A DNA stretch of 64,000 nucleotides from Datisca glomerata (Eukaryota > Streptophyta > Magnoliopsida > Cucurbitales > Datiscaceae): NCBI GenBank assembly GCA_003255025.1, contig QANY01009091.1, positions 186,001 to 250,000 on the forward strand, written 5' to 3'. The stretch's first letter is position 1. Each line of letters opens with the position of its first letter. Below, one piece after another: positions 57,601-64,000 of the stretch. The position numbers and the translations under genes were made by a program. The notes beneath the pieces were generated by a model. The model was not told the DNA's origin. It saw only the letters and a program-made list of their open reading frames with translations, and made no database searches.

Positions 57601-60600
57601 AAATAACTTGAGTGGTTTCTCAATACCGTCCACTATCTGTAGCCTTGTGACAATATTTCACAATCATATTCTGTGATTGGGTGCCTCATAACATGCTATC
57701 TTGGCATCCAGAAAAATTGAAGTCAGTAAATCCAACGCTCTCAATCTGATCTAACCTCCGATATGTGAGTATGGAGTCTTTTGTTCTCTATAAATACACA
57801 AGACTCGTTTAACTGCTTTCCAATGGTCTATGCCTGAATTGCTTAAATACTTGCCCAACATCCCAGTCACGTACGCAATATGCACACGTGTATAAACCTG
57901 AGCATACATCAGATTCCCTACTACTGAGGCATAGGGGATCTTTTGCATTTCCTTTTCCTCAAAATCAATTTTTAGGGCACTAATTGAAACCAAACTTATC
58001 TCCCTTAGCTACAGGGGTATAATCTGGTTTACAGTCTTGCATGCCATATCTGTTAAAGACCTTTTCGATATAGTTCTTTTGTGATAATACAAGAATACCC
58101 TGTGAACAATCTCAGTGTATTTAGATCCCTAATACAAAAGAGGCTTCACCAAGATCTTTCATCTCAAAATTCTTAACTAGAAACCTCTTGGTGTTGTGCA
58201 ATAAGCCTATAAAACAAAAAAAATGCTTGCTCTCACAGAACTTATGGTATATACAATCATCGACTAAATTCATCTCAAAATCGAATAAGATGATCACTTA
58301 ATGAAACTTAAAATACCATTGTCGAGATGCCTGCTTGAGTCCATAGATGGATTTCTTAAGTTTACAAACCATATTTTTTGGGTCTCCCGACACAAAGTTT
58401 TTTGGTTGCACCATATAAATCGTCTCTTCAATGTCATCAATGAGAAACGCTGTCTTTCGTAGAAACCAGAGAGAGTTTCTTAATAGTCAATGCCTTCTTT
58501 CTGTGTAAAGCCCTTTGCGACACAAAACAAGCCTTGTATCTTTCCACATTATCTTTTGAGTCCTTTTTGGTCTTAAAAATCCACTTGCAATTAATGAGTT
58601 TCGCACCTTCTGGTAATAGAACAAGATGCCACACATCATTGTCCTTCATGGACTTAATTTCCTCATTCATGGCATCAATCCACTTTTGAGAGTTAAATCT
58701 TTTCATGGCTTGACGGAAGTTGATCGGATCATCTTCCATCACGCCAATGTCAACCTCATGCTCTTGAAGAAATACAATGTAATCATTTGACACTGCACTT
58801 CTCCTCTTTCTAGTGGATCTCCTTAATAGCATAAGTTCGTGAGGTGCTAGAGTTTGTTCTTCTGGAACAATCTCTTGAATGAGAGGTTCTCCGATATTGT
58901 CTTGTATTATGTCATGAACAAGGTCTGGAACACAGTCCTGATCAACGCTAATAACACTTGTGAGAATCATATTCCTCCTGAAGGACAAAATCCCTAACCG
59001 TACCCCCTGAATTTTTCAGAGTATCCAACAAAATAACGACTCACCGTCCGTAAGTCCAATTTCTTTTCATTAGGCCTATAAGGCCTTGCCTTAGTTGGAC
59101 ATCCCCAAACGTGCAAATGCCTTAGACTAGGTTTCTTACCGGTCCAAGGCTCATATGGAGTTTTGTCAGTCACTTTAGTTGAAACTCTGTTAAAGATATA
59201 TGCTGTAGCCTTAAGTGTTTCACCCCCTCAGTGATTCTGGTAGGTCAAATGACTAATCATACTCCTGACCATGTCTTTAAGCGTTCTGTTTCGTCTTTCA
59301 GCAACACCATTCATAGTGGGCAGACCCGACATAGTGTATTGTGGGACAATATCGCATTCCTCTAGGAATTTAGCAAACAGTCTTGGACGTTGTTCACCTG
59401 AACCATCATATCTGCCATAGTACTCCACAGCACAATCATATCAGACGCTTTTAATTATTTTGTTGAGTTGATTCTCAACTTTATTCTAAAATTTTTTAAA
59501 CACGTCAAATGACCGTGACTTCTCATGAATGAGATATATGTAGCCATATCTGGAATAATCGTCTAGGAACGTTATAAAATACTGTTGACCATTTCAAGCA
59601 ATAAAAGGGAATGATCCACAAATATCTGTATGAATAAGTTCTAAGACGTCTTGAGTCTTGTTGGCTTCAAATCTCATTTTATCAGTTTGTTTACCCTTTA
59701 CGCAATCAACACAAATGTCAAAAGCTGTGAACTCTAAGGGACGAAGAATTTCATCTGACACAAGTCTCTTTATTCTCCGTCTGGAGATATGACCCAATCT
59801 CTTGTGCCATAACGGAGTCGAATTCTCACTGGTTCATTTTTTTAGTATCTCGTGTACTTGCATGAATTCCTTAATTGAAACAATTGTATCAAGTAAATAT
59901 AGATGATCATAACCTGACAAATAACTGGAACCAATCAAATTGAATCATGAAACAAACCATAATTTTCATTTCCAAATGAACAAACATCAACTTTGTCCAA
60001 AACAGAAACAAAAATCGAATTATGTCTAAAAGACGGTACAATAAATGTTTTATTATGATTCAAATAAAATAGTCTATAACAATGATCTAAATTTTCTTAT
60101 TGTCTCAATTTCAACCTTCTTGTCATTGCCTACATAGATGTATCTTTCAACATCACTTGGCCTTTAAAAAGTGAAGCAACCTTATATAGACACACTGATG
60201 TAAGTTATTGCACCAGAATCCATTCACCACATGTGTCTACCAACCGAACTTAAATTAACCTTAGAACAAACCAAATTAAGAAGCGCACATTTCTTAGAAC
60301 GCCAAGCGTGATAATTTGTGTATTGCTTCTTCTTCTACCCTTCAGCTCCACAGAAGTAGCAACTATTGCCTTTCGAATCAACCCGTTTCTTTTGTTATTT
60401 CATGTGTAGTGTTGTATCCGCAACAACCTTATCATTTTTCCTTCTGTTTCCCTTACCCTTACCCTTAACGGTAAAGGTCAAGTAAGCACTCTCTGTCTTT
60501 TCATGTTTCACTATTTCCTCTTCCTGAACACAATGTGAGATGAACATATTCAGATACCAAGTCTCTTTTGAAAATTGAAGCTCACCTTAAACAGACTGAA

Positions 60601-63600
60601 CTGTGCTGGAAGGGATATCAGAGCCAGATGCACAAGCAAGTCCTTAGAGAGTTCGAGCCTGAGTGTTTTCAACCTTGAAACAAAATGAGACATCTCCATG
60701 ATGTACTCCCTGATGTTGCCTTTTACCCTTATACCTCATCAAAATTAGATCCGCCAAGAGCGTATCGTTTTCTGCCTTTCCGTTATTGACGAACATATTT
60801 TTAATATCTGCAAGGAAATTCTTACTGAAATGATATTCTTCGTGATCAACATACACATGTGATTTGATTTCTCTCACTTTTTCATATTCCTCTTTTTATC
60901 AGAGGTACTCTTATCCGTAAGAGGTGAAGGAAAATCAATCTTTAATGCAAGATCAAGATCCATAATTTCAAGAACTATAAAGAGATTATCTTTCTAGGAC
61001 TTGGAAGTTTGAGCCATTTAATACTTTATTTACTTGATGTTGGTATTAGCTTGAGTAATAACTTAATAGAGAACAATTAACCAACTTACAAGCTTACATA
61101 AATCTCAAAGAACAATAATAAATTCAAACAAAAGTTAAACCCTATCTTAAGACACCGAGCACTCCATTAATATTACGACTTTGGCCAAAAATATTAACTT
61201 GTAAGTGATACTTGGTGTAGTAATCAAACACTGATAATAACTAACATGTTAAACAAAAAATCTTCCTTTGAGCTGATTTATTGTTCATATGTAAAACCGA
61301 ATAATCATCATGTATTTATTACCACAGAAGCACATGTAATTCTGACAAATAATTATCTTCTTTTGAGTCGATATATATTCACATAAGTTACACGCACAAA
61401 TAACCTTTTATATCTCAAGACAAACTAATTTCCACAAGAGATGTCACTTTGACGACATGTTGCTTCAACTAATTCATCTAAAAATATATAACAAACTAAT
61501 TTTTGAATTTAAAATTGTACTGAATTTAAACTTTAAATTAATTGATAAATAATTAATTTTACGATCTTTGGAAATTGTTTTGAAATTATTTTAACAAAAA
61601 AATCGTAAAAAATTCAAAATAATTTATTTGATAATCCTTAAAAGTTGTTTTGAAATATTTTAACAAAACTGAAAATAATCAATACAATTTATTTGAAAAT
61701 CTTTAAATTAAAAATTACTTTTACGATCCCTAAAAATTAATTTAAAAAATAATTGATCCGTAAAATTAATTTCGAATTAATTTAATAAAACAATTAATTG
61801 AAAAATAATTAAATGTCAGGGTTGGGAAACCCCAACTGAAGCCCACAACCTTTCTTCTTGATGACTGTGGGCTAGCCCATAGTCTCTCCTTAATGTTCAC
61901 AGGTCAGATCAACCCAAGCCGTGTCCAAACCTAGGGTGAAAACCAGTGACTGGGCGGCCGTGGCCGCCGCCAGTCCTTGCTACCGTGACTCCTTTAGACA
62001 TCCGCGACTAATCCTTGCTGTCGCGGCTCTCTCAGACAACTGCGACCTTTCTCTGAAACGTCGCGGCCAGGGCACGACTTCCCTTGTAGTCGCGGCATTA
62101 GGAACTCCGGCCAATCCGCCATGCCGGTCACTTTCACCGGCGACGGTGAGACCGCCGATCGGTAGTTCCAAAACCAAACAAAAAATACTGAAAAAATATC
62201 ACAAAAAATTGTTCTCAAATCTAATAAATCGTCAAACAATTATTAAATTCAAGAATACCGAAACGTACATAAAAAACACGTATAATCGTGGATCTAAAAC
62301 TTAATTCTGATTCTCAATGATCCAACATGAATAACTCTGATACCACTGGCTAGATTCAAAATCCTATCTGTATAAACCGTATCGTATAAAATTCTAAGAT
62401 CTTATGTTGGACATACCAATAATCAAATCAATATAAAGCGGAAGCGTACCTGAATCCATGACGATAGATCGCTGTTTAGAGCTGAGCGGTTGACCTTCTA
62501 GATCTACGCATTTTTCTATCCGTGAGTCCCATTTGATCAAGCCTCTCAGTTTTCTCTTTAACGATGAGATATTAGGGAGAATAGAATGGTTTCCTGTTAT
62601 CGTGTGACCTAGGGACAATAACTACTTATAGATAATACATCTTTTGGTATTTTTATTTTAGCCCATCATAAAAATAAAAATTACTCTAAAGTTTCTACAC
62701 ATTAAATGGTCCATAACCTTTCAGATATATTAAAACATAGATAATACATCTTTTGGTATTTCTGTTATCGTGTGACCGCGGCATTAGGAACTCCGGCCAA
62801 TCCGCCATGCCGGTCACTTCCACTGGCGACGGTGAGACCGCCGATCGGTAGTTCCAAAACCAAACAAAAAATACTGAAAAAATATCACAAAAAAATTGTT
62901 CTCAAATCTAATAAATCGTCAAACAATTATTAAATTCAAGAATACCGAAACGTACATAAAAAACACATATAATCGTGGATCTAAAACTTAATTCTGATTC
63001 TCAATGATTCAACATGAATAACTCTGATACCACTAGCTAGATTCAAAATCCTATCTGTATAAACCGTATCGTATAAAATCTTAAGATCTCATGTTGGACA
63101 CACCAATAATCAAATCAATATAAAGCGGAAGCGTACCTGAATCCATGACGATAGATCACTGTTTAGAGCTGAGCGGTTGACCTTCTAGATCTACGTATTT
63201 TTCTATCCGAGAGTCCCATTTGATCAAGCCTCTCAATTTTCTCTTTAACGATGAGATATTAGGGAGAATAGAATGGTTTCCTGTTATCGTGTGACCTAAG
63301 GACAATAACTACTTATAGATAATACATCTTTTGATATTTCTATTTTAGCCCATCATAAAAATAAAAATTACTCTAAAGTTTCTACACATTAAATGGTCCA
63401 CAACCTTTCAGATATATTAAAAACTCGATATTCAAACTAATAGATCACTTTTAATTGGATTTAACGTTATTTTGACAGTCTAAAACATAATTATTTTATA
63501 CATAAGTTCAATATTGAATTAAGGATCCAACATGCCCATCCTCTATTCTTTTAACCCGAAATAGGATAAAACGTTCTAAGGAGATTCTCTATCGTTCCAA

Positions 63601-63817
63601 AACTCTTTTGGGTACTTTATATTGGGGTTATTTTCAAGAATAGGCTTATAACATATAGCCTACAGAAAAATATCACCCCTCCCCACTAACTATGATAATA
63701 CTAGCATTATTAGATTGAAAAATACCCCAAAAAAACCTTTCTTCTTCGTTTTTTTCAGGTACAAATATAAAAGGTTGTAGAAGGGGACTGTTGCGAAGGT
63801 TAACGTGGAGAAGCTAA
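51625..63817 (+). CDS. ATH9: ABC1/ADCK (UbiB-like) atypical kinase, ATH9-like, complete, 12 exons
   Basis: ABC1/ADCK proteins are atypical kinases or ATPases of mitochondria and plastids, linked to quinone and prenyl-lipid metabolism. Exons: 51625-51738, 51842-51970, 52580-52774, 53572-53619, 53701-53829, 54513-54637, 54849-54959, 55252-55360, 55582-55700, 56035-56188, 56293-56437, 63759-63817; GT-AG borders, consistent phases, 1437 bases, 478 residues. Key motifs: the KxGQ-equivalent FFLKVAQVIGKP (residue 78 on), Ala-rich loop GSASIAQVHRARL, VVVKVQHPG with Lys162, catalytic loop HADPHPGN (305-312) and DYGQ (325-328), which replaces DFG. The basic tail GCRRGLLRRLTWRS comes from exon 12. Intron 11 is 7.3 kb because it contains a Copia element on the opposite strand. 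Splicing across it is inferred from phase and family C-terminus. A targeting peptide is not obvious. Confidence 0.93.
56446..56949 (-). repeat. 3' LTR of intronic Copia
   Basis: 504 bases; on the given strand it starts TGTTAAATTAAATTCAAAAT and ends GGATCTAACA, directly followed by the complement of the polypurine tract (AATCTCTCACTT, 56950-56961). Confidence 0.9.
57400..59000 (-). pseudogene. Intronic Copia RT/RNase H and integrase-RT linker
   Basis: On the complement: linker RRSTRKRRSAVSNDYIVFLQ, then RT start MNEEIKSMKDNDVWHLVLLP and GAKLINCKWIFKTKKDSKDN, further RT near 58240-58140 (FEMNLVDDCIYHKF, GLLHNTKRFLVKNFEMKDLG), VGNLMYAQVYTRVHIAYVTG near 57900, and RNase H KPLKLFCDDKSAALYFNNNR at 57560. 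The YVDD catalytic box that should stand between CIYHKF.ESK and IGLLHNTKRF is missing by an in-frame deletion near 58215. Stops and frameshifts occur elsewhere. Confidence 0.85.
59000..60345 (-). pseudogene. Intronic Copia integrase, GAG-pre-integrase and protease
   Basis: On the complement: MGHISRRRIKRLVSDEILRP and CVDCVKGKQTDKMRFEAN (GAG-pre-integrase), LELIHTDICGSFPFIA (first catalytic Asp), YGRYDGSGEQRPRLFAKFLE, YTMSGLPTMNGVAERRNRTL (glutamate region) and MVRSMISHLTYQNH. Protease active site reads MDSGAITYISVS near 60215. A stop interrupts nearly every domain junction. Confidence 0.85.
60345..60970 (-). pseudogene. Intronic Copia gag
   Basis: On the complement, REIKSHVYVDHEEYHFSKNF then MRYKGKRQHQGVHHGDVSFC is the UBN2-type gag region. 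The zinc knuckle near 60360 starts CYFCGAEG but is broken by a stop and a Cys-to-Tyr change. The frame is disrupted in several places. Confidence 0.8.
61880..63034 (-). repeat. GC-rich leader, primer binding sites and tandem duplication of the intronic Copia
   Basis: CTCTGATACCA (complement TGGTATCAGAG, the tRNA-Met primer binding site) occurs twice, at 62335-62345 and 63022-63032. A unit of about 687 bases (leader from CGCGGCATTAGG, PBS and about 385 bases of LTR) occupies 62091-62736 and 62777-63425. The leader at 61930-62170 is unusually GC-rich for this window and open by chance. Confidence 0.85.
63035..63532 (-). repeat. 5' LTR of intronic Copia
   Basis: About 498 bases, clearly homologous to the LTR at 56446-56949 (both contain ATTCAAAATCCTATC and AAACCGTATCGTATAAAA). 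It ends GGATCCAACA on the given strand, followed by target duplication TGCCC. Confidence 0.88.
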
Positions 63818-63934
63818 AATGACGAGAGAAGACGCAGCAGAGATTAGTTGATTCGTATCTGTTCTTTTTCCTATTTTTTTTCTTTTAAATGAGAAAAAAA
63901 TCAATTTATTAATTTACATGAATTTTTGTAATTC

Positions 63935-64000
63935 TTATTTATAGTCATCAGATGCCTCTTCTTTCTTGTTCTCGTTCTTCAATGGATTGGCCATGTTGGG
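63935..64000 (-). CDS. Possible C-terminal exon of a convergent gene, partial
   Basis: The complement from the window edge reads NMANPLKNENKKEEASDDYK followed by TAA at 63935-63937. The Lys/Glu/Asp-rich composition resembles a real protein tail, and a gene converging on the ATH9-like gene is plausible. Only 21 codons are visible, so this is weak. Confidence 0.35.
   Translation of the reverse strand, partial: PNMANPLKNENKKEEASDDYK

Larger units (their letters stand above)
56446..63532 (-). mobile_element. Copia LTR retrotransposon, 7.1 kb, antisense in ATH9-like intron 11
   Basis: The element is bounded by TG...CA LTR ends and a perfect 5 bp target duplication, TGCCC at 56441-56445 and 63533-63537. 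On the complement it runs 5' LTR, PBS, GC-rich leader, gag, protease, integrase, RT, RNase H, polypurine tract AAGTGAGAGATT, 3' LTR. Its 5' side contains an extra tandem copy of leader plus LTR. Many stops and frameshifts indicate it is no longer autonomous. Gag and pol sequence differ clearly from the Copia at 1-13 kb, so it is a separate family. Confidence 0.95.

Noticed and set aside
61921..62304. 127-codon open frame in GC-rich sequence
   Set aside because: It sits in the non-coding leader of the intronic Copia next to the primer binding site and is on the strand opposite to the element's genes.

Overview
This 64 kb window is nuclear DNA of a flowering plant, almost certainly a eudicot. 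It is AT-rich, has spliced genes with GT-AG introns, and is crowded with nested plant transposons (Copia, CACTA, hAT, Mutator-like, Tourist-like MITE, LINE, SINE-like). I cannot name the species. All protein names come from recognising family motifs by eye; no database search was run.

Layout. 1-13.4 kb: a dead Copia retrotransposon read on +, cut by an hAT-like insertion (508-1074), a 5.6 kb CACTA-type element (2024-7612) and a further insertion inside its long 3' LTR. 13.5-18.0 kb: a palindromic Mutator-like element (MULE) whose inverted arms carry transposase 5' exons and whose centre carries a copy of exon 7 of the TELO2 gene found 19 kb downstream. 18-21.4 kb: low-complexity DNA and a broken sugar-transporter gene. 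21.6-23.4 kb: an intact six-exon APC10 gene (- strand). 23.4-26.9 kb: no intact gene; SINE-like, Copia and hAT fragments. 26.9-32.0 kb: a decayed Ulp1-bearing MULE whose introns and spacers hold arrays of a CTACAC/GTGTAG palindrome. 32.1-39.6 kb: an intact 13-exon TELO2/TEL2 homologue (+), with a Tourist-like MITE in intron 11. 41.1-43.0 kb: an intact seven-exon Ulp1-family cysteine protease (-), convergent with TELO2. 44.3-48.3 kb: a dead LINE. 49.6-49.9 kb: a short LTR. 51.6-63.8 kb: an intact 12-exon ABC1/ADCK-type kinase (ATH9-like, +), whose last intron holds a 7.1 kb Copia element in the opposite orientation with a perfect 5 bp target duplication.

Four host genes (APC10, TELO2, Ulp1-like, ATH9-like) could be spliced by eye into complete reading frames whose exon phases all fit and whose summed lengths divide by three (192, 1021, 346 and 478 residues). 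They act in unrelated housekeeping processes: cell-cycle ubiquitin ligase, PIKK-chaperone/telomere maintenance, SUMO-type deconjugation and organellar atypical kinase. They are not an operon or pathway.

The most interesting structures are the MULE inverted repeat with a TELO2 exon in its loop, organised like a natural hairpin-RNA locus, and the repeated palindromic CTACAC arrays shared by both MULEs.
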